NCBI GenBank assembly: GCA_949283375.1
Contig: CASDSM010000028.1
Location: 1-64,000, forward strand
Direction of reading: 5' to 3'
DNA from: an uncultured Eubacteriales bacterium
GTDB lineage: Bacteria; Bacillota; Clostridia; Oscillospirales; Oscillospiraceae
DNA length: 64,000 nt
Shown: positions 32,140-42,160 of the stretch, one piece after another
Numbering within the stretch: position 1 is the first letter of the stretch
Layout: every line of letters begins with the position of its first letter
Made by a program: the position numbers and the translations under genes
Notes under the pieces: generated by a model
What the model was told of the DNA's origin: nothing
Databases searched by the model: none
The model's input: only the letters and a program-made list of their open reading frames with translations

Positions 32140-34887
32140 ATGACACTGAAGGATTTTCGCATTGAATACCGCACCTGCCCCCAGGGGCTGGCTGTCCGCC
32201 GTCCCCGCTTTTCCTGGAAGCTGGTCTCCGACCGGCCGGACACGATGCAGGCGTCCTACCGCCTCACCGTCTCCGGCCCGGAGGGGGTGGTGTGGGACAC
32301 CGGGGTGGTGGAGCGTGACACCTCGGTGCTGGTCCCCTATGACGGCGCGCCGCTGGCGGAGGAGACCGCCTACAGCGTGACCCTCGCCGTGACCGACAAC
32401 CACGGGGCGCAGGCCGTGGCCGGGACCCGGTTCACCACCGGCGTCTTTGACCCCGCCCACTTCACCGCCCGGATGATCACCCACGACTTCCCGCCGGAGG
32501 AGAGTGCCTGCCCGGTGTTCGCCCGCCGCTTCTCCCTCTCCGGCCCGGTGGTCTCGGCCCGGCTGTACGCCACCGCCCACGGGGTCTATGAGGCCGCGCT
32601 CAACGGCCGGCGGGTCGGGGAGGACTATCTCGCGCCGGGCTGGACCGACTATCACAAGATCTTGCAGGTCCAGTACTACGACGTGACCGACCTGCTCCGA
32701 GCGGACGGGGAGAACGAGCTGACCCTGACCGTGGCCGACGGCTGGTACAAGGGCCCGTTGAGCTGGGACTGCATCCCCAACCGGTACGGCGACCGCACCG
32801 GCGTCTGGGCGGAGCTGCGCATCACCTGCGCCGACGGACAGACGGCCTTGGTCGTCACCGACGGCGGCGGGGAATGGACGGTGTCCACCGGCCCCATCCG
32901 CTCCAGCCAGCTCTATATGGGGGAGACGCTGGACACCCACGCCCCCCAGCGGCGTACGGGGACGGTCTCCCTGGTCCCGGAGGAGCACTTTGACCCCGCC
33001 GTGCTGACCATGCAGGTGGGTGAGCCGGTGCGCATCACCCAGCGCCTGTCCCCGGTGCGGCTGCTCACCGACCCGGCGGGGCGGCAGCTCGTCGACTTCG
33101 GCCAGAACCTCAGCGGCTTTGTGGAGCTGCATGTACAGGGCCGCCCGGGCCAGCGGGTCACCCTGCGCCACGCCGAGGTGCTCGACCGGGAGGGAAACTT
33201 CTATCCCGACACCCTGCGCCAGGCGAAGAGCGAGGACGTTTTCATCTTAAACGGCGAAGAGCAGGTGCTCCGCCCCCACTTCACCTTCCACGGCTTCCGC
33301 TATGTCTGGGTGGAGGGGCTGGAGGAGCCGCGGGCGGAGATGTTCACCGCCTGCGTCCTGCACAGCGATATGCACCAGACCGGCTTCTTCCACTGCTCCA
33401 ACGAGAAGGTGAACCGCCTCCAGCAGAACATCAGCTGGAGCCTCCGGGACAACTTTGTGGACATCCCCACCGACTGCCCCCAGCGGGACGAGCGCCTGGG
33501 CTGGATGGGGGATGCGCAGGTGTTCTCCTGGACGGCGGCGTTCAACCGGGAGACCGCCCTGTTTTTCACCAAATGGATGCGGGACGTGGCGGCGGCCTCC
33601 TCTCTGGAGCAGGGGGTGCCCCACGTCGTCCCGGACATCCAGGGCACCTACAGCTCCGCCGCCTGGAGCGATGCGGCGGTCATCATCCCCTGGGTGGTCT
33701 ATGAGACCTATGGGGACCTGCGTATCCTGGAGGAGAACTGGACCTGTATGCACGAGTGGGTGGACTATATCCGCGCCCACACGAACGAAAACGGCCTGTG
33801 GATGACGAACTACCAGTTCGGCGACTGGCTGGCGCTGGACCGGGAGCAGGGGGACGGCAGCGTGGGGGCCACCGACGTCTATCTGGTGGCGAACGCCTGC
33901 TATATCTATATCACCGGCCTGGTGGCACAGGCGGCCGAGGCCCTGGGCAAGGCGGAGGAGGCCGCCCGCTACGCCGCCCTTCGAGAAGAGACGCTGGCAT
34001 CCTTCCGGCAGGAGTACTTCACCCCGCGCGGCCGCATCGTCAGCGAGACCCAGACCGGCTGCACCCTCGCCCTCCACTTCGGTCTGGCCCGGGAGGAGGA
34101 CCGGAAGGGCATCCTCCACGCCCTGGTCACCAACATTGAAAACCACAAGAACCACCTGACCACCGGCTTTGTGGGAACCCCCTATCTCTGCCACGCCCTC
34201 TCCGACAACGGGGCGCACGAGACCGCCGCCATGCTCTTTATGCGCGAGGACCTCCCCTCCTGGCTGTACGCGGTGCATCAGGGGGCCACCACCATCTGGG
34301 AGCGGTGGGACGCCATCCTGCCCGACGGGACGATGCAGCACCCCGGCCTCAACTCCATGAACCACTATGCCAACGGGGCGATCGGGGACTGGATCTACCG
34401 CAAGATCGGCGGTATCAACCAGACGGAGCCGGGCTACCGCCGCTTTGTCCTCCGGCCGATGTTCGTGCGGGGCATCGAGGAGGCGGACACCCAGCTCGAG
34501 ACCCCCTATGGGCGCATCGTCAGCCGCTGGTCCTGCCGCGACGGGAAGATCAGGGTCTCCGTCACCATCCCGGCCAACACCCGCGCCGTCCTCTATCTGC
34601 CGGAGAAGCCGGAGTCGGAGGCCATCTCGCTGGGCTCCGGGCAGTACGAGTACGAATACCACACCGAGACCGATCTGCGGGTCCTGCGCTTTACGATGGA
34701 CAGCAAGCTGGGGGACATCATGGCAGAGCCGCAGGGGCTGGCCCTGCTCACCCAGTACGCCCCGGAGCTGGTGAACAATCCGATGATCGAGTACGCAAAG
34801 CAGATGACCCTGGCCGAGGGGATCAGCTCGGTCCCCCAGTTCCGTCCCCTCTATGAGATGGTTTTGAAGGTGCTCAACGAACAGTAA
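32140..34887 (+). CDS. GH78 alpha-L-rhamnosidase
   Basis: A 915-residue protein behind AAGGAGG. It has the usual multidomain build: N-terminal beta-sandwiches (FRIEYRTCPQGLAVRRPRFSWKL; ALNGRRVGEDYLAPGWTDY), then the (alpha/alpha)6 barrel with the signature PTDCPQRDERLGWMGDAQ near residues 441-458, including conserved acidic residues, and TTIWERWD near 725. It is an inverting enzyme that removes terminal alpha-L-rhamnose. A C-terminal extension of about 70 residues after the last barrel domain ends in a helical tail. No signal peptide is present, so the substrate must be imported, pointing to small rhamnosides and not intact pectin. Confidence 0.94.
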   Translation: MTLKDFRIEYRTCPQGLAVRRPRFSWKLVSDRPDTMQASYRLTVSGPEGVVWDTGVVERDTSVLVPYDGAPLAEETAYSVTLAVTDNHGAQAVAGTRFTTGVFDPAHFTARMITHDFPPEESACPVFARRFSLSGPVVSARLYATAHGVYEAALNGRRVGEDYLAPGWTDYHKILQVQYYDVTDLLRADGENELTLTVADGWYKGPLSWDCIPNRYGDRTGVWAELRITCADGQTALVVTDGGGEWTVSTGPIRSSQLYMGETLDTHAPQRRTGTVSLVPEEHFDPAVLTMQVGEPVRITQRLSPVRLLTDPAGRQLVDFGQNLSGFVELHVQGRPGQRVTLRHAEVLDREGNFYPDTLRQAKSEDVFILNGEEQVLRPHFTFHGFRYVWVEGLEEPRAEMFTACVLHSDMHQTGFFHCSNEKVNRLQQNISWSLRDNFVDIPTDCPQRDERLGWMGDAQVFSWTAAFNRETALFFTKWMRDVAAASSLEQGVPHVVPDIQGTYSSAAWSDAAVIIPWVVYETYGDLRILEENWTCMHEWVDYIRAHTNENGLWMTNYQFGDWLALDREQGDGSVGATDVYLVANACYIYITGLVAQAAEALGKAEEAARYAALREETLASFRQEYFTPRGRIVSETQTGCTLALHFGLAREEDRKGILHALVTNIENHKNHLTTGFVGTPYLCHALSDNGAHETAAMLFMREDLPSWLYAVHQGATTIWERWDAILPDGTMQHPGLNSMNHYANGAIGDWIYRKIGGINQTEPGYRRFVLRPMFVRGIEEADTQLETPYGRIVSRWSCRDGKIRVSVTIPANTRAVLYLPEKPESEAISLGSGQYEYEYHTETDLRVLRFTMDSKLGDIMAEPQGLALLTQYAPELVNNPMIEYAKQMTLAEGISSVPQFRPLYEMVLKVLNEQ

Positions 34888-34908
34888 TTTTGCTAAGAGG
34901 ATACATCT

Positions 34909-37356
34909 ATGGAAGCAACACCGCGCTATCTGGACCCCGCCCGTCCGCCGGAGGAACGGGCCGCCGGCCTGCTGGCCCGGCTCTCCCAGGAGGAGAAGCT
35001 GGCCCAGCTGGGCTGCATCTTCCCCCTGGGGGAGGACTATACCGACATTGAGAAGTACTGCGACACCATGCCCTATGGCGCCGGGGAGGTAAGCACGCTG
35101 GAGATGCGCCGCATCGGGACGCTGGAGGAGGCCGCCGCCTGGCAGCGGGCCATGCAGCGCCGGGTGATGGAGCACAGCCCCCACCACATCCCCGCCATCT
35201 TCCACATGGAGGGGCTGTGCGGGGCCTTCCTCCAGGACAGCACCAGCTTCCCCTCCGGGATCGCCCGGGGGGCGGGCTGGGACCCGGCGCTGGAGGAGGA
35301 GATCGCCCGCACCGTCGCCGCGCAGGAGGCCGCCTGCGGCATCACCCACATCTTCGCCCCGGTGCTGGACATCAGCCGCGAACCCCGGATGGGCCGTCAG
35401 GGGGAGAGCTACGGGGAGGACCCCACCCTCGCCGCCGCCCTGGGGGCGGCCTACACCCGGGGCGTCCGGCGGACCGAGGCGGGCGGGCGGCGTCCCCAGT
35501 GCGTCGCCAAGCACTTCGCCGCCTTCCACAACTCGCAGGGCGGCATCCACGGGACGAACAGCGACACCCCGCCCCGCCTGCTCGAGGAGGTGTACGCCAA
35601 GCCCTTCCAGGCCGCCATCACAGGGGCGGGACTGCGGGGGATCATGCCCTGCTACAACTCTCTGGACGGGGAGCCGGTCTCGGTGTCCCGGCGGATGCTC
35701 ACCGGGCTGCTGCGGGAGCGGATGGGCTTTGACGGCCTCTGCCTCAGCGACTACGGGGCGATCCACAACGCCCACGAGGTCCAGCGCATCGGCGAGACCC
35801 TGGCCGAGACGGGCCGGATGGCCCTGGAGGCGGGGATGGATATGGAGCTGCCCCGCCCCGCCGGCTACGGGGAGGCGCTGCTGGCGCTCCTGCGGGAGGA
35901 CGAGGACGGCCGGGCCCTGCTGGACCGGGCGGCAGGGGCGGTGCTGGAGGAGAAGTTTCGCATGGGCCTCTTTGAGCACCCCTTCGCCCTGTCCGGCGCG
36001 GAGCTGGCGGCAGCCTTTGATGCTGCGACCGGGCGCGCCCTCTCCCTCCGGTCGGCCCGGCAGTCGCTGGTGCTGCTGAAAAACAACGGGGCGCTCCCCC
36101 TGAACTCTCCGGCCCGGCTGGCGGTGATCGGCCCCCACGCGGACTGTGCCCGCAAGCTCTTCGGGGGCTACACCCACCTGTGCATGATGGAGTCGGTCTA
36201 CGCCGTGGCCAGCTCCATCGCGGGGGTGGAGGGCAACGGCGGACAGGGCGCCGATGCGCCCGAGGTCCGCTTTGTCCCCGGCACTCAAATACAGTCGGAC
36301 GAGGGGCCGGAATTTGACGCCATCCTGGCCCGGCAGAAGCCGGACTGCCCCAGCCTGCTGGAGGAGCTGCGCCGCCGCCTGCCTGAGACGGAGGTGCGCT
36401 ATGCCTGCGGCTACCCCATCGCCGGGGCGGACGAGAGCGGCTTTGCCGCGGCGCTGGCCCTGGTGGACTGGGCGGACGCGGTCCTGCTCACCCTGGGCGG
36501 GAAGCACGGGACCTGCTCCATCGCCTCCATGGGGGAGGGGGTGGACGCCAGCAGCATCAACCTGCCCCCCTGTCAGGACGCCTTCCTGCGCGCGGCGGCG
36601 GGGCGGGGCAAGCCGCTGATCGGAGTCCACTTTGACGGGAGGCCGGTCTCCAGCGACGCGGCGGACCAGTGTCTGGACGCCCTGCTGGAGGGGTGGAGCC
36701 CGGCGGAGTGCGGGGCGCAGGCGGTGGCGGACGTGCTGCTGGGAGACTACAACCCCGGCGGCAAACTGCCGGTCACGGTGGCCTACCACGCCGGCCAGCT
36801 CCCCGTCTACTATAACCACCCCAACGGCTCCGCCTGGCACGGGCAGGAGAGCATCGGCTTTGTGCACTATGTGGACCTGCCGCACACCCCCCGCTACTGC
36901 TTTGGCTATGGGCTGTCCTACACCAGCTTCGCCTATTCCGCCCTCTCCCTGTCCGCCGGTGAAGTCGGGCCGGAGGAGCGGGTGGAGATCGCCTGCACGG
37001 TGCGCAATACCGGCGCCCGGGCGGGGGAGGAGGTGGTCCAGCTCTATCTGCGCGACCGCTATGCCAGCATGACCCGCCCCGTCAAGGAGCTGGCCGGGTT
37101 TGCCCGGGTGCCGCTGGCCCCCGGCGAGGCCGCGCGGGTCACCTTCTCCGTCCACCCCAGCCAGACGGCGTTTCTGGACCGGGAACTGCGCTGGAAGACG
37201 GAGGCGGGGGAGATCGACGCAGAGCTGGGGGCCTCCTCGGAGGACATCCGCCTGAGCGGCAGCTTCCGCATCACAGAGAGCCAATGGATCGACGGGGCGC
37301 ACCGCGCCTTTTACGCCGGCGTGCAGATCGCTCCGGCGGGACAGGAGAAGGCATGA
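34909..37356 (+). CDS. GH3 beta-glycosidase, canonical domain order
   Basis: An 815-residue protein from the ATG at 34909. The catalytic barrel comes first, with HMEGLCGAFLQDSTSFPSGI, GRQGESYGEDP, CVAKHFAAFH and nucleophile Asp281 in LSDYGA. The alpha/beta sandwich (QSLVLLKNNGALPL, IGPHADCA) and a fibronectin-III-like domain (FGYGLSYTSFAYS, RNTGARAGEEVVQLYL) follow. The G-R-x-G-E-S-Y-G-E motif is common in GH3 beta-xylosidases/beta-glucosidases that act on short or aryl glycosides. It is cytoplasmic. The stop overlaps the next GH3 start (ATGA), so the two are translationally coupled. Confidence 0.93.
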   Translation: MEATPRYLDPARPPEERAAGLLARLSQEEKLAQLGCIFPLGEDYTDIEKYCDTMPYGAGEVSTLEMRRIGTLEEAAAWQRAMQRRVMEHSPHHIPAIFHMEGLCGAFLQDSTSFPSGIARGAGWDPALEEEIARTVAAQEAACGITHIFAPVLDISREPRMGRQGESYGEDPTLAAALGAAYTRGVRRTEAGGRRPQCVAKHFAAFHNSQGGIHGTNSDTPPRLLEEVYAKPFQAAITGAGLRGIMPCYNSLDGEPVSVSRRMLTGLLRERMGFDGLCLSDYGAIHNAHEVQRIGETLAETGRMALEAGMDMELPRPAGYGEALLALLREDEDGRALLDRAAGAVLEEKFRMGLFEHPFALSGAELAAAFDAATGRALSLRSARQSLVLLKNNGALPLNSPARLAVIGPHADCARKLFGGYTHLCMMESVYAVASSIAGVEGNGGQGADAPEVRFVPGTQIQSDEGPEFDAILARQKPDCPSLLEELRRRLPETEVRYACGYPIAGADESGFAAALALVDWADAVLLTLGGKHGTCSIASMGEGVDASSINLPPCQDAFLRAAAGRGKPLIGVHFDGRPVSSDAADQCLDALLEGWSPAECGAQAVADVLLGDYNPGGKLPVTVAYHAGQLPVYYNHPNGSAWHGQESIGFVHYVDLPHTPRYCFGYGLSYTSFAYSALSLSAGEVGPEERVEIACTVRNTGARAGEEVVQLYLRDRYASMTRPVKELAGFARVPLAPGEAARVTFSVHPSQTAFLDRELRWKTEAGEIDAELGASSEDIRLSGSFRITESQWIDGAHRAFYAGVQIAPAGQEKA

Positions 37357-39818
37357 GACAGACAGAACGCAAAGCGCTGGCCGCCAGGCTGGCGGAGGGC
37401 TCCATGGTCCTCCTGAAAAACGAGGGCGGACTGCTCCCGCTCGCGGCGGGGCGGACGGTGGCGGTCTTTGGCCGCACCCAGACCGGCACCCTCTATTCCG
37501 GCAACGGGTCGGGCGGGGCCAATGTGTCCGGCTGCCAGACCCTGCTGGACGCCTGTGAGGAGGAGGGGCTGGTCCCGGAGCCCCTGCTCAAGGGCTTTTA
37601 CGCCTACAAGACCGCCGCCGAGCCGGTGACCGAGGCGGACGAGTTCGACTGGACCCGGGTCTCTGAGATGGTGAACAGCGGGGTCATGTACGAGATCTTT
37701 GGCCGCTACCGCCCTCCGCTGGAGGAGTTCGAGGTGCCGGACACCCTGATCCATCAGGCCGCGGAGCGGACGGACACGGCCCTCCTTGTCCTGGGCCGCA
37801 ACTCCGGCGGCGAGGAGTGCGACCGCCATCTGAAAGAGGACTACCTCCTGCTCCCGTCGGAGCGAAAGCTGCTGGAGACGGTCTGCGCCCGCTTTGCCCA
37901 TGTGGCGGTGATATTGAACACGAACGGCCTGATCGACCTCTCCTGGATGGAGGCCTATCCCAGCATTCAGGCCCTCCTCTTTGCGGGCATCCCCGGCGAG
38001 GAGGGGGCGGGGGCCATCGCCCGGGTGCTCACCGGGGCGGTGAATCCCTCGGGCAAGCTGGCCTTCACCATCGCCCCCCGGTATGAGGATTACCCCTCCT
38101 TCAAACACTTCTCCTGGGAGAAGGACGATCTGGAGCAGGTCCTCTCCTATGAGGACTACGATCTGACGGCGGAGAGCGGCGGCGCGGACTTTGTCAAGCG
38201 CCCGGTCACCGTCTACCGGGAGGGGCTCTACAACGGCTACCGGTATTTCGACACCTTTGAGCGGCCGGTGCTCTATCCCTTTGGCTTCGGACTCTCCTAT
38301 ACCTCCTTCGCCCTCTCCGACCTTCGCGCGAAACGCACGGCATCGGAGCTGCGCCTGCGGGTGACCGTGGAGAACACCGGCGGTGCAGCGGGCAAAGAGG
38401 TGGTGCAGGTCTATCTCTCCCCCATCACTTCCGGACGGCTGGAGCGCCCGGCGCGGGAGCTGAAAGGTTTTGCCAAGACGAATCTGCTCGAACCGGGGGG
38501 ACAGCAGACCCTGACCCTCTCCATCCCCTGGCGGCGGCTGGCCGCCTATGACGAGGGGGCAGCCGCCTGGGTGATCGAGGGGGGAGACTACCTCCTCCGG
38601 GTGGGGACCTCCTCCCGGGACACCGTCCCGGCGCTCCGGCTCCGGGCGGCGGAGGACATCGTATTGGAGCGGTGCAGCAACCGCCTGGGGCTGGCCCCCG
38701 GCAGCCGGGACAAGCTCCGCTTTCTCTCCCGGGCGGGGAGCGCTCCGGCCGCCGCGCAGGAGGAGGGGCTGGACGGTCTGGAGACCATCGTGCTGGAGGC
38801 GGCCCAGTTTGCCGCGCCGCCTGCGCCGGTGCAGCCGCAGCCGCCCGCCGTGCCGGAGGTGCTCCATACCTTATCGGACGAGCAGCTCGCCGCCCTCTGC
38901 GTCGGCTATGGCCCCGGCACCCCCTTCGCGGCGGTGGGGGACCGGAGCGATCCGCCTACCATCACGGATGATTGCGGCGTGCCGCTCACCGAAAACGACC
39001 ATCCCACCGGCTACGACGGCTATGTCTCCCCCGCCATCCCCCGGGCCGGCATCCACTCCATCTTCTACAAGGACGGCCCCGCGGGGGTGGGCGGCCTCGC
39101 CTGGCCCACCGAGATGCTGCTCGCCTGCAGCTTTGACCGCAGGCTGTGGCGGAGCTTCGGCGACGCCGTGGGCAGCGAATGTGAGGAGATGGGCATCAAC
39201 GTCTGGCTGGCCCCCGCCGTCAATCTGCACCGGGACCCCCTCTGTGGCCGCAACTTCGAGTATCCCTCCGAGGACCCGATGCTCACCGGCCTGTTCGCCT
39301 GCGAGGTGGCCGGAGGGGTGCAGCAGCGGCATCCGGTGCTCGTCTGCCCCAAGCACATGGCCGCCAACGAGCAGGAGACCTTCCGCCGGGGCAGCGGGAA
39401 GCGGCGGGTGGACGCCGTGGACTCCATCCTGCCCGAGCGGGTGCTGCGGGAGCTGTACCTCCTCCCCTTTGAGATGCTGGTGCGTCAGGCGGACGTGCGC
39501 TGCCTGATGACCTCCTTCAACAAGATCAACGGCGTCTTTGCCGGGGGCAGCTGGGACCTCTGTACCGGCATCCTGCGGGGGGAGTGGGGCTTTCATGGCG
39601 CAGTGGTCACCGACTGGGGAGATATGGACGTGGTGGTGGACGGACCCGGCGCGATCGCCGCCGGGAACGACGTCGTCATGCCCGGCGGTCCCCCCGTCAT
39701 CCGCCAGATTTTGACGGGCTTACAGGAAGGGCGCATCCGGCGGGAAGACCTGCTCTGCGCCGCCGCCCATCTGCTGGCCCTCCTGGGGGCAGCTACCTCA
39801 GACAAGGAGGCATCATAA
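37353..39818 (+). CDS. GH3 glycosidase with permuted domain order
   Basis: An 821-residue protein from the ATG at 37353, overlapping the previous stop. The alpha/beta sandwich domain is first (GSMVLLKNEGGLLPLAAG, SGNGSGGANVSG), then the fibronectin-III-like domain (FGFGLSYTSFALS, VENTGGAAGKEVVQVYL), and the catalytic barrel last (DGPAGVGGLAWPT; GRNFEYPSEDP; KHMAANEQE), with nucleophile Asp754 in VVTDWGD. This is the reverse of the preceding and following GH3 genes. It has no membrane helices, unlike the permuted enzyme at 2436. The stop shares a base with the next start (TAATG at 39816-39820). Confidence 0.92.
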   Translation: MRQTERKALAARLAEGSMVLLKNEGGLLPLAAGRTVAVFGRTQTGTLYSGNGSGGANVSGCQTLLDACEEEGLVPEPLLKGFYAYKTAAEPVTEADEFDWTRVSEMVNSGVMYEIFGRYRPPLEEFEVPDTLIHQAAERTDTALLVLGRNSGGEECDRHLKEDYLLLPSERKLLETVCARFAHVAVILNTNGLIDLSWMEAYPSIQALLFAGIPGEEGAGAIARVLTGAVNPSGKLAFTIAPRYEDYPSFKHFSWEKDDLEQVLSYEDYDLTAESGGADFVKRPVTVYREGLYNGYRYFDTFERPVLYPFGFGLSYTSFALSDLRAKRTASELRLRVTVENTGGAAGKEVVQVYLSPITSGRLERPARELKGFAKTNLLEPGGQQTLTLSIPWRRLAAYDEGAAAWVIEGGDYLLRVGTSSRDTVPALRLRAAEDIVLERCSNRLGLAPGSRDKLRFLSRAGSAPAAAQEEGLDGLETIVLEAAQFAAPPAPVQPQPPAVPEVLHTLSDEQLAALCVGYGPGTPFAAVGDRSDPPTITDDCGVPLTENDHPTGYDGYVSPAIPRAGIHSIFYKDGPAGVGGLAWPTEMLLACSFDRRLWRSFGDAVGSECEEMGINVWLAPAVNLHRDPLCGRNFEYPSEDPMLTGLFACEVAGGVQQRHPVLVCPKHMAANEQETFRRGSGKRRVDAVDSILPERVLRELYLLPFEMLVRQADVRCLMTSFNKINGVFAGGSWDLCTGILRGEWGFHGAVVTDWGDMDVVVDGPGAIAAGNDVVMPGGPPVIRQILTGLQEGRIRREDLLCAAAHLLALLGAATSDKEAS

Positions 39819-42139
39819 TGGACAGACAGATCGCGGAACTACTCGGCAGGATGACCCTGAAGGAGAAGATCGCCCTGTGCAATGGCGGCGACTTCTGGCA
39901 CAGCAAGGCGATGGAGCAGTACGGCATCCCCGCCATCACCATGAGCGACGGCCCACACGGCGTGCGCTTTCAGGAGGGCTCCGGGGATATGCTGGGCATC
40001 AACGCGTCCCAGCCGGCCACCTGCTTTCCCACCGCCGTGACGAGCGGCGCAAGCTGGGATGCGGACCTGCTGGAGCAGGAGGGGCGCGCGATTGCCGAGG
40101 AGGGGCTCAGCTACGGCGTGGACGTGGTCCTCGGCCCCGGCGTCAACATCAAGCGCAACCCCCTCTGCGGGCGGAATTTTGAGTATTTCTCCGAGGACCC
40201 CTGTGTCGCCGGGGCGATGGGCGCGGCCTGGGTCAAGGGCGCGCAGGCTGCGGGGGCAGGGGCCAGCCTGAAGCACTTTGCCGCCAACAACCAGGAGTAC
40301 AAGCGCTTCAATGGCAACAGCCAGGCGGACGAGCGCACCCTGCGGGAGCTCTATCTTCCGGCGTTTGAGACCGTTGTCCGCCAGACCCAGCCGGAGACGG
40401 TCATGTGCAGCTACCCCCGGGTCAACGGCATCCACGCCAGCGACAACCGGTGGCTGCTGACCGGCGTGCTGCGGGAGGACTGGGGCTTTGAGGGCCTCGT
40501 TGTCACCGACTGGGGCGCGCTCTGCGACCGGGTGGCCGCCATGCACGCCGGGTGCGACCTCTCCATGCCCGGCGGCAGCGATTACATGGAGGACTGGGTG
40601 GAGCAGGCCGTCCTGGACGGCAGCCTGCCCGAAAGTGCCGTGGACGCCTGCGCGGCGCGGGTCATCGCCCTGGCGCGCAGGGGCCCCGGCCGGCCCAAGG
40701 GGATCCCCTTTGACCGGGAGGCCCACAACGCCCTGGCCCGGCAGGTCGCCGAGCGGGGCGCGGTGCTGCTGAAAAACGAGAGCGGCATCCTGCCGCTGGC
40801 GCGGGAGGACGTGGCGCTGATCGGGGAGATGGCGCGCACGATGCGCTATCAGGGCGCAGGCTCCAGCCACATCAACCCCACCCGGCTGACCGCCCTGCGG
40901 GACGTCTGGCCGGACCTGCCCTTTGCGCCCGGCTGTGACGCCGCCGGAAGGGTGACGGAGGAGAGCCTTGCCGGGGCCGCCGCCGTGGCCCGGTCCGCCC
41001 GGGTGGCGGTGGTCTGCGCCGGTCTGCCCGACGTGTACGAGTCCGAGGGCTTTGACCGGGAGACGATGGCCATGCCCGAGGGGCACATCCGCCTGATCGA
41101 GACGGTGGCCGATGCCAACCCCAACACGGTGGTGCTCCTCTTCTGCGGCAGTGCGGTGGAGACGCCCTGGCTGGACCGGGTGAAGGCGGTGCTCTATCTG
41201 GGCCTGCCCGGCCAGGCGGGAGGCGAGGCCGCCGCCCACCTGCTCACTGGCGCGGCAAATCCCTCCGGCAAGCTGACCGAGACCTGGCCGGTGCGCTATG
41301 AGGACGTGCCCAGCCGGGAGACCTTTGGCCGGAAGACCACGCATTACAAGGAAGGGCTCTATGTCGGCTACCGCTATTTTGACAAGGCGGGCGTGCCGGT
41401 CCGCTTCCCCTTCGGCTTCGGGCTGAGCTATACGGCCTTTGCCTACTCCGATCTCCGGGTGGAGGGGCGCACGGTGACGGCCACCGTCACCAACACCGGC
41501 TCCCGCGCTGGCGGGGAGGTGGTCCAGCTCTATCTCGCCCCGCCCCAGGACGGCCTCTACCGCCCGGCCAAGGAGCTCAAGGGCTTTGCCCGGGTGGAGC
41601 TGGCCCCCGGCGCGTCCGAAACGGTGACCTTTGCCCTGGACGGCCGCAGCTTCGCCGTCTGGACAGAGGACGGCTGGAAGGTCTCCGCCGGGCGGTATGG
41701 CGTGCTGGTGGGTGCGTCCAGCGCAGATATCCGCCTGACCGGCAGCATGGACGTGGCCGGGGAGGCTGTCCCCGCCCCGGCCTGGCAGGCGGGGAGCTGG
41801 TATGAGACCCTGCGGGGCCTTCCCACCGATGGCGAGTTCGCCGCGCTCTGCGGCGGCGCGCTGCAGGCCGACCCGCCCATCGAGCGGGGGAAGTTCACCA
41901 TGGAGCACTCCACGATGGAGATGAAGGACCTCTCCCCCGTGATGCAGCAGGCGTTCCGGAGCACCGAGGCCGCCGTCGCCCAGAGCTTTGGCGGCAAGGC
42001 GGACTACAGCGATCCCAACTTCAAGATGATGGTGATGGCGGGGGCGGACGCGCCGCTGCGGGCCACCGTGCTCTCCAGCGGCGGGGCGTTCCCGGCCCAG
42101 GCGGCGGAGGGGCTGCTGGCCGCCGCCAATAACGAATAA
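39818..42139 (+). CDS. GH3 beta-glucosidase, canonical domain order
   Basis: A 773-residue protein whose ATG at 39818 overlaps the previous stop and has AAGGAGG upstream. The barrel carries MSDGPHGVRFQ, GRNFEYFSEDP, KHFAANNQE and nucleophile Asp231 in VVTDWGA, like BglB-type beta-glucosidases. The sandwich (GAVLLKNESGILPL) and fibronectin domain (FGFGLSYTAFAYS) follow. After them lies an extra segment of about 120 residues (MEHSTMEMKDLSPVMQQAFR, MVMAGADAPLRATVLSSGGAF) with no clear fold; a similar tail closes the GH78 protein. Three GH3 genes overlap in series here. Confidence 0.93.
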   Translation: MDRQIAELLGRMTLKEKIALCNGGDFWHSKAMEQYGIPAITMSDGPHGVRFQEGSGDMLGINASQPATCFPTAVTSGASWDADLLEQEGRAIAEEGLSYGVDVVLGPGVNIKRNPLCGRNFEYFSEDPCVAGAMGAAWVKGAQAAGAGASLKHFAANNQEYKRFNGNSQADERTLRELYLPAFETVVRQTQPETVMCSYPRVNGIHASDNRWLLTGVLREDWGFEGLVVTDWGALCDRVAAMHAGCDLSMPGGSDYMEDWVEQAVLDGSLPESAVDACAARVIALARRGPGRPKGIPFDREAHNALARQVAERGAVLLKNESGILPLAREDVALIGEMARTMRYQGAGSSHINPTRLTALRDVWPDLPFAPGCDAAGRVTEESLAGAAAVARSARVAVVCAGLPDVYESEGFDRETMAMPEGHIRLIETVADANPNTVVLLFCGSAVETPWLDRVKAVLYLGLPGQAGGEAAAHLLTGAANPSGKLTETWPVRYEDVPSRETFGRKTTHYKEGLYVGYRYFDKAGVPVRFPFGFGLSYTAFAYSDLRVEGRTVTATVTNTGSRAGGEVVQLYLAPPQDGLYRPAKELKGFARVELAPGASETVTFALDGRSFAVWTEDGWKVSAGRYGVLVGASSADIRLTGSMDVAGEAVPAPAWQAGSWYETLRGLPTDGEFAALCGGALQADPPIERGKFTMEHSTMEMKDLSPVMQQAFRSTEAAVAQSFGGKADYSDPNFKMMVMAGADAPLRATVLSSGGAFPAQAAEGLLAAANNE

Positions 42140-42160
42140 TCAAAAAAACAGGAGGTATCT

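Noticed and set aside
33247-37302. 1351-codon minus-strand frame opposite GH78 and GH3
   Set aside because: It is a shadow frame across two real genes, without a ribosome site or recognisable domain.
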